Positions 19,196-26,559 of a stretch of DNA of 45,305 nucleotides are shown piece by piece. Position 1 is the stretch's first letter. Every line of letters starts with the position of its first letter. Source of the DNA: Microcaldota archaeon (lineage in GTDB: Archaea > Micrarchaeota > Micrarchaeia > Anstonellales > J096); NCBI GenBank assembly GCA_015523325.1, contig WAKO01000016.1:1-45305 (forward strand), given 5' to 3'. Made by a program: the position numbers and the translations under genes. The notes beneath the pieces were generated by a model. The model was not told the DNA's origin. It worked only from the letters and a program-made list of their open reading frames with translations, and ran no database searches.

Positions 19196-19236
19196 TATAA
19201 GGTGAAATTAAGTATAAGGTGAAATAGAAGGTGAAA
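19196..19236 (+). repeat. Tandem ribosome-binding-site-like repeats before an exported-protein gene
   Basis: TATAAGGTGAAAT occurs at 19196-19208 and 19213-19225, and a third GGTGAAA lies at 19230-19236, two nt before the ATG at 19239. Thus three GGTGA Shine-Dalgarno cores stand in a row; the middle one or the last could position the ribosome. It appears to be a local duplication of the leader. Confidence 0.55.
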
Positions 19237-19238
19237 AC

Positions 19239-20273
19239 ATGGTTAAAAAGAAAGTTATTATAGCAACCCTCTTAATTTTCTTCTCTTTTTTAGCTGTTTC
19301 CTTTATAAAGCTCCAAGAACCTCCTGAAATAACTTCTTTTTCTTATAGTATTGAAGGAACAAACATAATATTGGTGTGGGAAGGAAATGCAGAGAGCTAT
19401 GAGCTTTATATAAAGAGAGGAAGCTCTTGGAAAAGCTTAGCAAATCTCTCTTCCCCTTCTTTTATACACACTCTATCTAAGAATCTGGAGGATTATTTGG
19501 TTGGGAACTCTCTTAGTTATAAATTAATCCCTAAAAATGGAGAAATGAGGGGAGAAGAAAAACTCCTTGAGGTTTCTCTCCCTTCTCCTTTCTTCAAAGC
19601 CTATTTTCCTTCAAAAACAAATCAAACAGAAATAACTATTAAGCTAGAATCCAATTCTTCCTTAGAGTGCAGTATTTTTCCACTCCAATCTAAATTTAAC
19701 TTGAATGGAACAAAAATGCTTGAGCTTTCATTAAAAGAAGGGGAAAATAAAATCACTGTTGTTTGCTCTAATGGAATTTTAACAAAGGAGCAAAACTTCT
19801 CTGTTTTTGTTGATAAAGAAATAGGGTTTGAGGCTTACTTTAATAATTTAAACCCTAATTATTTGGAAGTCCTCTTAATTTCTCAAGAAAAATTAAGCTG
19901 TTCATTCATAATTGGAAATGAGAGTTATGCTTCCTCTCCTTTCAAAAAAACAACAGAGGTTTTTGAATCTTATACTTCTTTACCATTTTCTTCCCAAATT
20001 TCAGTTGTTTGTAACGATTCTTTAAACACTCTAAGAAAAGACTTTAACCTAACCTCAAAATCCCCAATTTTCCTTATTTTTGCAAGAGAAGATAAAGTTA
20101 TTTTTAGAGGTGAAGCGGAGTATTGTAGAATTAAGGGAGGAGAATGGCTCTCTTTAGAGAGCTTTCTAGATTACATAAAGCTCTATCTTCCTTATTTAAA
20201 AGATTCTCCTCCAAGCATAGAGTGTAAGAGCTCTTCCTATTTTTCCTCTCAGAAATTGATTTATAAACCCTAG
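19239..20273 (+). CDS. Exported protein with FN3/Ig-like domains
   Basis: A 344-residue protein with one N-terminal hydrophobic segment (VIIATLLIFFSFLAVSFI) that may be a signal peptide or anchor, leaving the rest outside. Residues about 30-115 (PPEITSFSYSIEGTNIILVWEGNAESYELYIKRG) look like a fibronectin type III fold; later beta-rich blocks contain paired cysteines (LECSIF...ITVVCSNG, LSCSFI...ISVVCND), suggesting two or more Ig-like domains. N-glycosylation-type NxS/T sequons are frequent. No catalytic motif is seen. A TATA box for the downstream sRNA lies within its last codons. Confidence 0.7.
   Translation: MVKKKVIIATLLIFFSFLAVSFIKLQEPPEITSFSYSIEGTNIILVWEGNAESYELYIKRGSSWKSLANLSSPSFIHTLSKNLEDYLVGNSLSYKLIPKNGEMRGEEKLLEVSLPSPFFKAYFPSKTNQTEITIKLESNSSLECSIFPLQSKFNLNGTKMLELSLKEGENKITVVCSNGILTKEQNFSVFVDKEIGFEAYFNNLNPNYLEVLLISQEKLSCSFIIGNESYASSPFKKTTEVFESYTSLPFSSQISVVCNDSLNTLRKDFNLTSKSPIFLIFAREDKVIFRGEAEYCRIKGGEWLSLESFLDYIKLYLPYLKDSPPSIECKSSSYFSSQKLIYKP
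20260..20267 (+). promoter_or_regulatory. TATA box for the C/D sRNA-dtdA transcript
   Basis: TTTATAAA lies inside the last codons of the preceding gene. The expected start, about 25 nt downstream, falls at 20284-20290, exactly at the beginning of the box C/D RNA and not at the dtdA start codon, so one promoter probably serves both. Confidence 0.5.
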
Positions 20274-20285
20274 CTCTCTTTTTAT

Positions 20286-20341
20286 GATGTGATGAAACCG
20301 TCCCAATCTGAGCAGTGATGAGCGGTGTAGCTTCTGATGTG
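20286..20341 (+). ncRNA. Box C/D sRNA (2'-O-methylation guide)
   Basis: All four boxes are present with archaeal spacing: C GTGATGA (20289-20295), D' CTGA (20308-20311), C' GTGATGA (20315-20321) and D CTGA (20334-20337), with two 12-nt guides between. The D' guide AACCGTCCCAAT would direct methylation of the G at position 5 of a target AUUGGGACGGUU; the D guide GCGGTGTAGCTT would direct the U at position 5 of AAGCUACACCGC, using the N+5 rule. The targets are probably rRNA or tRNA but cannot be assigned without those sequences. Box D ends 9 nt before the dtdA ATG. Confidence 0.88.
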
Positions 20342-20346
20342 GAAGT

Positions 20347-21147
20347 ATGGCTGTGTTGCTATTCAACAAATCCTTTGAAGCTAGCTACAACATTTTCCTA
20401 AACTTAGTTGATTTTTTTGAAGAAAAAGAGGGATTTTGGAAGTATAAAGAACATTATTTGGTTGAGTTTAAAGGAAATTCAATGGTGGATTTTAATGTTG
20501 AAGAATTCCTTCCTAAAGACAAAGATTTGGAAAATTCTTTGAAAAGGGATTGTATAATAGTTTTATCTCCTCATTCTAGTTCTTCTGGAGTGGCTTCACT
20601 AACTACTCATATTCCAGGAAATTGGGGAAAAGCTAGCCTTGGGGGGAAAGATGAAACCTTAAACATTTCTTATGGAACAAAAATGACGAAGGTTTTAAAG
20701 GAAATGGATGGCAGAGTAAAGAAAAAGAAGCTTAGTGTTAATGTTGTTTATGAAGCTGATCATCATGGCCCTACAACTTCCTTTCCAATAATGTTTGTTG
20801 AACTAGGAAATCCTTTTTGGAGTAATAAAGAGCTTGGAGAGTTAATAGCTAACTCAATAATGGAGGTTATTGATGAGAAGGATGTTTTGGAAGGAGTTTT
20901 AGGCTTTGGAGGAAACCATTATATGCCAAAACAAACTAAGCTTGCTAAAGAAAGGGATTATGCTTTTACTCATTTACTGCCCAAATATAACCAAGAATTT
21001 TTGCCAAAGCTTTTTGATCAAGCCCTAACCAAAAGCATTGAAAAGGTTGAAAAGTTTGTTATTGATAAAAAAGGGTTAAACAAATCCTATAAGGAATTTG
21101 TAATTAAGAAAGGAGAAGAGCTTGGAATTGAGGTTGAAATGGTTTAA
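20347..21147 (+). CDS. dtdA: D-aminoacyl-tRNA deacylase (archaeal DtdA/GEK1 type)
   Basis: Hydrolyses D-amino acids from mischarged tRNA. Signatures: LSPHSSSSGVASLTTHIPGNWG near residue 70, YEADHHGPTTSFPIMFVELG near 138, and GFGGNHYMPKQTKLAKERDYAFTHLLPKY near 195, whose histidines coordinate zinc in this family. Length 266 is normal. It begins 9 nt after box D of a C/D sRNA, so its mRNA leader appears to consist of that sRNA. Confidence 0.93.
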   Translation: MAVLLFNKSFEASYNIFLNLVDFFEEKEGFWKYKEHYLVEFKGNSMVDFNVEEFLPKDKDLENSLKRDCIIVLSPHSSSSGVASLTTHIPGNWGKASLGGKDETLNISYGTKMTKVLKEMDGRVKKKKLSVNVVYEADHHGPTTSFPIMFVELGNPFWSNKELGELIANSIMEVIDEKDVLEGVLGFGGNHYMPKQTKLAKERDYAFTHLLPKYNQEFLPKLFDQALTKSIEKVEKFVIDKKGLNKSYKEFVIKKGEELGIEVEMV

Positions 21148-21206
21148 CATTCAAATTCATTAAACCTTCATCTTAATTTTAAAAAGCTTGCTTCTCAATT
21201 TAATTT

Positions 21207-21701
21207 GTGCTCACAAGAAATGCCCTATCCTTTATTTTAGCATTTTTAATAGCTTTTTCCTTTTCTTTCATAATTTTCAATTACTCTTTTGATAAAATGG
21301 ATGAGGATAAAATAGTTGAGTTAATTTATTCCTCTAATTTTCAGATTAGGGTTGCTGTTTACAGCTTTACAAACTTAAGGATTGCTGAGGCTTTAGTTGC
21401 AAAATATAAGGAGGGAGTGGATGTTAGAGTGGTTGTTGATGAAACTTCAGTAGGAACAAAGGCATTTAACCTTCTTAAGGAGAATGGAGTTCCTTTAAGG
21501 GTTTATAAGGGAGAGGGTTTAATGCATGTTAAATTAATAATAGCTGATTTTAGGTTTGCTTTTGGTTCCCACAATTATAGTTATTCTGCTTTTAATAAGA
21601 ACATTGAGCTCTCCTATATTTTTAATGAGCTTTTCTTCTTAAAATACTTAGAAGTTGAACAATTTTTTGAAGAGGTTTGGGAAGTTTCTTCCCCAGCCTA
21701 A
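21207..21701 (+). CDS. Membrane-anchored or secreted phospholipase D-family nuclease
   Basis: A single-HKD PLD-superfamily protein of the small Nuc/EndA nuclease type. N-terminal hydrophobic segment ALSFILAFLIAFSFSFIIFNYSF (signal or anchor), then the PLD-like domain with VELIYSSNFQIRVAVYSFTNLRIAEAL and the catalytic HVKLIIADFRFAFGSHNYS (His, Lys and a later Asn/Ser). Such proteins dimerise to form the active site. The start is GTG at 21207; an in-frame stop lies just upstream. Probably cuts extracellular nucleic acid, possibly for nucleotide salvage (inference). Confidence 0.82.
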   Translation: MLTRNALSFILAFLIAFSFSFIIFNYSFDKMDEDKIVELIYSSNFQIRVAVYSFTNLRIAEALVAKYKEGVDVRVVVDETSVGTKAFNLLKENGVPLRVYKGEGLMHVKLIIADFRFAFGSHNYSYSAFNKNIELSYIFNELFFLKYLEVEQFFEEVWEVSSPA

Positions 21702-21835
21702 CCCATTTTCATTCCTTCAATTGAGGAATCTATTTCCGGAAAAGCTTCAGTAAAGCATTTAAATGGTTATCTCCTAATACCTTAGAATTTATCTTTAAAC
21801 TTTTAGCTTTTGAAAATTTTAAAAAAGGTGAGAAG

Positions 21836-22465
21836 ATGTTGGATGAGCAAACAAAGCAACAAATAAAAGAACTTTTCTCTAGGATGGAGGATAGTGTAGA
21901 GTTGGTTTTCTTTTCTAAACAAAACTGCAATTATTGTGGAGAAATAAAAAATCTGTTGGAAGAGCTCTCCTCTTTAACAGATAAGCTTAAGGTTTCATTT
22001 TATTCTTTTGAAGAAAATGGGGAAGCTGTTAAGGCTTATAATGCTGATGATGCTCCCCTAATAATAATAAAAGGAAAAAACAAAGGAGAGCTAAGGTTTT
22101 ATGGAATCCCAGCCGGACATGAATTTGGACCTTTTCTTTTAACTTTAATTGATGCTTCATTAGGAGATACACAAGAAGTTGGAGAGGATATAAAAGAGGA
22201 AATAAAATCATTGGAAAATGATATAACATTCAAAGTTTTTGTAACTCCTACTTGCCCTTATTGCCCTAGAGCAGTAAGATTAGCATATACATTTGCATTG
22301 CTAAACCCAAACTCAAAAGCATATGTTTATGAAGCAATTGAGTTTCCTGACTTGGCTACTCGTTATAATGTGAGAGGAGTTCCAAAAACTGTGATAAATG
22401 AAACCTTACAATTAGAAGGAGCCTACCCTCCAGACATTGTTTTAAAGAAGATTAAAGAACTTTAA
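21836..22465 (+). CDS. Glutaredoxin-like protein disulfide oxidoreductase (PDO)
   Basis: Cytosolic tandem-thioredoxin-fold protein of the PDO family found mainly in thermophilic archaea and bacteria, where it supports intracellular disulfide formation. First active site CNYC (Cys31, Cys34) in FFSKQNCNYCGEIKNL; second CPYC (Cys140, Cys143) in FVTPTCPYCPRAVRLAY; each unit has a cis-Pro (DDAPLIII, RGVPKTVI). Length 209 is near the family norm. A GGTGA site precedes the ATG. T-rich sequence follows the stop and separates it from ftsZ. Confidence 0.92.
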   Translation: MLDEQTKQQIKELFSRMEDSVELVFFSKQNCNYCGEIKNLLEELSSLTDKLKVSFYSFEENGEAVKAYNADDAPLIIIKGKNKGELRFYGIPAGHEFGPFLLTLIDASLGDTQEVGEDIKEEIKSLENDITFKVFVTPTCPYCPRAVRLAYTFALLNPNSKAYVYEAIEFPDLATRYNVRGVPKTVINETLQLEGAYPPDIVLKKIKEL

Positions 22466-22500
22466 TTTTTCTCTAATTTTTAAGTTTTTTGTTTTTAAAG
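22466..22500 (+). terminator. T-rich terminator-like stretch after PDO gene
   Basis: Directly after the stop codon are several T runs (TTTTTC, TTTTT, TTTTTTG, TTTTTAAAG). Archaeal RNA polymerase commonly ends transcription on such runs. A separate promoter region for ftsZ follows. Confidence 0.4.
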
Positions 22501-22585
22501 CTATTAGCAACAACTTTTTAATATTTCTTGGAGCTAATTCTATAAGCAGGCTTACTAAAAAGCAAAAAATAAAAAGCAAATTTAG

Positions 22586-22608
22586 AGGAGGGTTAATATG
22601 AGCCTCCT
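22586..22608 (+). promoter_or_regulatory. Hairpin covering the ftsZ ribosome-binding site
   Basis: AGGAGG (22586-22591), the Shine-Dalgarno sequence, is exactly complementary to CCTCCT (22603-22608) in codons 2-4 of ftsZ. The 11-nt loop holds the ATG at 22598. Folding would hide the ribosome-binding site and place the start codon in the loop. The complementarity is seen; a switch or thermometer function is inferred. Confidence 0.5.
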
Positions 22609-23599
22609 AGAGGAAATAAAGATTGGAGTAGTTGGTGTTGGAGGAGCTGGAAGCAATGCTGTCACAAGGATTTATAATACCGGCATAAAGTCAGCAAAAA
22701 CTATTGCTATTAATACAGATAAAACCCACCTTTTCAATGTTGCTGAGGCTCATCAAAAAATTCTTTTAGGAAAGGGGCTTGGGGCTGGAGGAGACCCTGA
22801 TTTGGCTAAAAGAATTGCCTCTCAACACTTAAATGAGCTTGAAAAGAGTATAGAGGACTTAAGCCTACTTTTTATTGCTGCAGGAATGGGAGGAGGAACC
22901 GGAACAGGAGTAGCTCCTTTAATTGCTGAGATTGCAAAAGAACATGGAATAATAACTGTTGCTATGGTTACTTTTCCTTTTTCTATAGAAAGAGCAAAAA
23001 TAAAAGTTGCCCAAAGAGGAGTTAATGAATTAATAGAGGTTGCAGACACAGTAGTGGTTATTGATAATAATAAGCTTTTGGAATATGCTCCAAACTTGCC
23101 TATAAATGAGGCTTTTGAATTGGCTGATAGTATAATAAAGAGGGCTGTTGTTGGAATTTCAGATACAATTGTTTTTCCCTCCCTCCTAAACATTGACTTT
23201 GCAGATTTAAGGAGTTTAATGAGAAATGGAAAGCTTTCTATGATAGCTGTTGGAGAGGGAAAGGGCCCTTCTAAAGTAGAGGATGCTGTAAATTCCACAA
23301 TAAATCACCCTCTCCTAGATGTAGATTTCAAAGGAGCAAAAGGAGCCCTAATTCATATAGAGGGTTCTTTTGATTTAACAATAGGAGAAGCAATAAAAGC
23401 TGGAGAAAAATTAACAGAACATTTTGATGAAAATGCAGAGGTTAAGCTAGGAGCAAGAATAGCTCCTATAATGAATGAATCCTCTTTAAGCATAATGACT
23501 GTTATGGTTGGAGTTAAATCTCCTTCTATCTTAACAAAAGAAGATAAAAGTTCACTAGAAATGAAGGAAGAAACGTTTAATGTTGAAGACGTGATTTAA
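22598..23599 (+). CDS. ftsZ: Cell division protein FtsZ
   Basis: Tubulin-like GTPase forming the division ring. Visible: GVVGVGGAGSNAVTR near residue 10, the tubulin signature GMGGGTGTGVAP near residue 97, MVTFPFSIERAKI, and the T7 loop region NIDFADLR near residue 205. Length 333 is short for FtsZ because the linker after the C-terminal domain is minimal. A strong GGAGG site precedes the ATG. The stop overlaps the ATG of the matrixin-like lipoprotein gene (TAATG), indicating translational coupling to an exported protease. Confidence 0.97.
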   Translation: MSLLEEIKIGVVGVGGAGSNAVTRIYNTGIKSAKTIAINTDKTHLFNVAEAHQKILLGKGLGAGGDPDLAKRIASQHLNELEKSIEDLSLLFIAAGMGGGTGTGVAPLIAEIAKEHGIITVAMVTFPFSIERAKIKVAQRGVNELIEVADTVVVIDNNKLLEYAPNLPINEAFELADSIIKRAVVGISDTIVFPSLLNIDFADLRSLMRNGKLSMIAVGEGKGPSKVEDAVNSTINHPLLDVDFKGAKGALIHIEGSFDLTIGEAIKAGEKLTEHFDENAEVKLGARIAPIMNESSLSIMTVMVGVKSPSILTKEDKSSLEMKEETFNVEDVI

Positions 23600-24693
23600 T
23601 GAAAACTTTTTTACTTTTAATCCTCCTTCTACTAACCTTTGGGTGTTTGGTGGAAGAAGGAGAGTTTGAGACCAATAATTTTGAAGAGTTTGGGGAGGAA
23701 GTTCCTAATCCTTCCTTTTTAAATCAACCCCCTGTTGTTTCTCTCTCAATTCCAGAGGGAGATAAAAGAGTTCCCTATTTTTTGGAATTTAGCTATACTT
23801 GCTATGATCCTGAAGATAAGCTGGTTTTTTGTAACATAAGCCTCAATGGAGAATTGCTTTATTCTTGGGGTCCTTATCCAAAAGATGTGGAATGGCCCCC
23901 AAACCTAGATGTTCCTCCAATAAGGAAGGGAGGAAACTATGTTTTAACAATAACTGCTTCTGATGAGGAAAAGATCTCCTCCTATTCAGAGGAATTTTTT
24001 GTTAGAGACACCATAAAGGTTTTTGTTCAAAACCTTCCAACAGGAGTTGATGAAACCTACTTATCGGCTTTGGAAGAGGCATTTTCCTATTGGGAGGAAA
24101 GGCTGGGAGTTAATTTTGTTTATGTTGATGAAGGAGAGGATATTTATGTTGATTGGGCAAAGGAGTATGCTGGAGAAATAGTTGGAAGAGCAGAGCTAGG
24201 AGGAAAAAGAATGATAATTGGTTTAGGAGATAGCTCTTGTTATGGAAAATATAATTTTTATACTAAAGACTCTGTAAAGGCAATTGCAATTCATGAAATA
24301 GGCCATCTCTTAGCTTTTGAGCATGTTGAAGACCCAAATGATTATATGAATCCAATTATCCCAAACATAAGGTATGAGATGGATTTGGAGGAGTCAATTG
24401 TAATACCAGCAGGTTGGTATTTTTATTATGGCGTTTGCTCTTCCACTCCTTCAAACTATTTATTTGAAGTCTCCTCATCAAGAGCTCTTAATGTTTATGT
24501 TCTTCCAAATAAAGAAGAAGTAGATAATGTTATAGGGGGAAACACCTACTCTTATATAGAAGGTTGTAGAGAAAGGAACACCAACTATTTTAAGAAAACT
24601 TGTTACATCCCTCCTGAGGCTGTTATACTAATTTATAATAACGGAAATAATGAAGCAGAAGTAACTCTAAAAATTATAAATAAAGGAACCTAA
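23599..24693 (+). CDS. Matrixin-like zinc metalloprotease lipoprotein
   Basis: Exported protein with signal TFLLLILLLLTFGC and lipobox-like TFGC (Cys15 or so). An Ig-like segment (QPPVVSLSIPEGDKRVPYFLEFSYTCYDPEDKL) spans residues about 45-125. The protease domain carries IAIHEIGHLLAFEHVEDPNDYMNP: HExGHxxxxxH with His232 and Glu233 and a downstream Met-turn candidate (YMNP), the layout of metzincins of the matrixin (M10A) type. A C-terminal beta-rich part follows. It is translationally coupled to ftsZ, so it may act on envelope proteins at division (inference). Confidence 0.82.
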   Translation: MKTFLLLILLLLTFGCLVEEGEFETNNFEEFGEEVPNPSFLNQPPVVSLSIPEGDKRVPYFLEFSYTCYDPEDKLVFCNISLNGELLYSWGPYPKDVEWPPNLDVPPIRKGGNYVLTITASDEEKISSYSEEFFVRDTIKVFVQNLPTGVDETYLSALEEAFSYWEERLGVNFVYVDEGEDIYVDWAKEYAGEIVGRAELGGKRMIIGLGDSSCYGKYNFYTKDSVKAIAIHEIGHLLAFEHVEDPNDYMNPIIPNIRYEMDLEESIVIPAGWYFYYGVCSSTPSNYLFEVSSSRALNVYVLPNKEEVDNVIGGNTYSYIEGCRERNTNYFKKTCYIPPEAVILIYNNGNNEAEVTLKIINKGT

Positions 24694-24716
24694 CACAAAC
24701 CCATAGCAGTGTAAAA

Positions 24717-24728
24717 TCTTTTTTTCTT
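24717..24728. terminator. T-rich spacer between convergent genes
   Basis: The 33-nt spacer between the convergent metalloprotease and small membrane protein genes holds a run of T (about 24719-24726). Nearby CAGTGT (24707) and ACACTG form an imperfect stem around it. It is a plausible terminator for the plus-strand gene. Confidence 0.35.
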
Positions 24729-25281
24729 AAAGCTTTACAACACTGTAATAATAAACCAATAAAATTAAGGAAAGAATTCCTATAGCATAAATAAAAATTA
24801 GTATTCCTTCCACCCCTATTAGCGCAATCTCTATTAAACCACCAAAATTATTTAAGAAGTAGATTGAAGTTGAAAAAAGAAAAATAATTATTAAAGGAAG
24901 AAGTCCTAATTTTCCCTTATAAGCCTTTTCTCCCTCTTTTTCCAATAACCTAAGTTGTTCTTCTTCCTCCTTAATTATTTCTTCAATCTCTTCCATCCTC
25001 TTAATCTTTAAAAACCTCTTATATTCCTTAATTCTTTCCTTTTTCCTCTTAATCATAAAATTAATCATAAATTTCTTTCCATTTTTCCAAAACAAAAAAG
25101 AACAAAGCATTAGGAAAAAAACCAACCATTTGTTTGGAAATACAAGGGTTTTTGTTAAACTCCTAATAATTTTATAATGCATAAATTCCTCTTTTCTTGC
25201 TTTTTCAAACCCTTCCTTTAAAACAACTGAATAAATAAAAAAATCTGTTAACTCTTTTTCTTCAAATTCTATGAGGCTCAT
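24727..25281 (-). CDS. Small membrane protein of unknown function
   Basis: A 184-residue protein with one hydrophobic stretch near residues 52-68 (KWLVFFLMLCSFLFW), a highly charged helical region (about 75-120, rich in Lys, Arg and Glu) and two C-terminal membrane segments (LLPLIIIFLFSTSIYFL and LIFIYAIGILSLILLVYYY). No recognised domain. Its ATG overlaps the stop of the upstream 409-residue gene (ATGA), so the two are translationally coupled and probably work together. Confidence 0.7.
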   Translation of the reverse strand: MSLIEFEEKELTDFFIYSVVLKEGFEKARKEEFMHYKIIRSLTKTLVFPNKWLVFFLMLCSFLFWKNGKKFMINFMIKRKKERIKEYKRFLKIKRMEEIEEIIKEEEEQLRLLEKEGEKAYKGKLGLLPLIIIFLFSTSIYFLNNFGGLIEIALIGVEGILIFIYAIGILSLILLVYYYSVVKL

Positions 25282-26507
25282 TCTCCTCCCAGCAGAGCAA
25301 GTTTTTCATAACTCTTATTTATTTCTTCTTCTTTTGCCTTTAACAATTCTTTTGCAAACTTAACTCCAAAAAGCTTTTTTGCCAAAGCCAAGGAGAGCTC
25401 TTTACTTGTTATCTTTCCCTTAAGCTTTTTCTCAAGCTCTAACTTTTTTTCAACAAGCCTCTCTAATTCCACTCCTACAATATTATTTGCAACACCAAAA
25501 AGCTTAATTTGGTTTTTTGTTGGGTTTAAAGCTATGTTTGGATAGAGGGGGTTAACCCTTCTCTCTCCTTCTCCTTTCAAAAGATAATGTTTGGCTAGAG
25601 GCACAACTAACATTAACTTAGCAATTTCTTCAGCCCTTTTTATTAATTTCTTTTTGAACTCATAAAGTTCCTTCTTTATACTTTCTTCCAATTCCTCTCC
25701 TCTAATAAATCCTTTTTCTTCCAATTCTTTCTTTAAATCCTTATCAAACTCCAAAACCTCTCTGGCATCATAGAACCTTGGATAACCTCTACTCTCTAAA
25801 ACTTTATTATACTCTTTTAACCTCTTTCCCTCATTTAATTCTTCTAAAGCTATTGAAAAAGCATAAGAGGTTATGGCACTAGCTAAAGCTCTAACAACAA
25901 ATTTACTCAAAAACAATGATTTTATTGATTTTTTCTTGCTTATTCTAACGACCTTTTCTCCCTCATTAAGCTCCAAATCTTTTTTCTTAACCTTTTTATA
26001 GAAATATCCTTCACCCTCTATTTCATAAACTTCAATCTCAACTTCTTCTCCATAACCCCTCATAATCTCATATAATCCTCTATAAACTATCATTCCAGCA
26101 TATCCAAACTTCAACACATTTCCTAAGTGGTTTCCATTCAATGGAAGAAATTCAATTAAATCCTGATAATTATTTTTAATCAAGCACTCCCTTATCCTCA
26201 ATGAGGCTAGAGCTATTTGAGTAGAGTAAAGCGCATATTTTTTCATAGTAGCTATTCTCCTAAAATAGGAGGATTGTTTTGCTTTATCTAAATCAACCTC
26301 TTCACTCTCATTTTTGGTAACATTAACTAAAAACCCAAAAGGAGAGTTAAACTTCCTCCTTATCATCTCTTCCTTATAAATTTTTAGGATTTCAAGCTTT
26401 AAGGGAGAATCCTTTTCAAGCTCTTCCCCCACTTCTCTTAATAAAGCTAGAGTTGGCATTGAATTAATTCTTTCTTTCAACTTCTTTATCTCTTCCAAAA
26501 AGCTCAA
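25278..26507 (-). CDS. Hypothetical helical protein coupled to a small membrane protein
   Basis: A 409-residue, highly charged and mostly helical protein. The middle part (about 205-230, SLFLSKFVVRALASAITSYAFSIALEEL) and a later segment (AKLMLVVPLAKHYLL) are moderately hydrophobic but not clear membrane spans. The central block around 165-195 (EVEIEVYEIEGEGYFYKKVKKKDLEL) looks like a small beta domain. I recognise no catalytic motif or family. It overlaps the downstream membrane protein by 4 nt. Confidence 0.7.
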   Translation of the reverse strand: MSFLEEIKKLKERINSMPTLALLREVGEELEKDSPLKLEILKIYKEEMIRRKFNSPFGFLVNVTKNESEEVDLDKAKQSSYFRRIATMKKYALYSTQIALASLRIRECLIKNNYQDLIEFLPLNGNHLGNVLKFGYAGMIVYRGLYEIMRGYGEEVEIEVYEIEGEGYFYKKVKKKDLELNEGEKVVRISKKKSIKSLFLSKFVVRALASAITSYAFSIALEELNEGKRLKEYNKVLESRGYPRFYDAREVLEFDKDLKKELEEKGFIRGEELEESIKKELYEFKKKLIKRAEEIAKLMLVVPLAKHYLLKGEGERRVNPLYPNIALNPTKNQIKLFGVANNIVGVELERLVEKKLELEKKLKGKITSKELSLALAKKLFGVKFAKELLKAKEEEINKSYEKLALLGGE

Positions 26508-26559
26508 ACTTTCCCTCTCTTTAATTTTTACAATCTATTTTAACTAAAATCCTAAAAAC

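Noticed and set aside
21711..21729. Near-palindrome ATTCC...GGAAT after the PLD gene as an operator
   Set aside because: It has an unpaired T, follows a stop codon and stands over 100 nt from the next start; it may just as well be a weak terminator stem.
22822..23298. 158-codon open frame antisense to ftsZ
   Set aside because: It mirrors conserved ftsZ codons and has no promoter or ribosome-binding site of its own.
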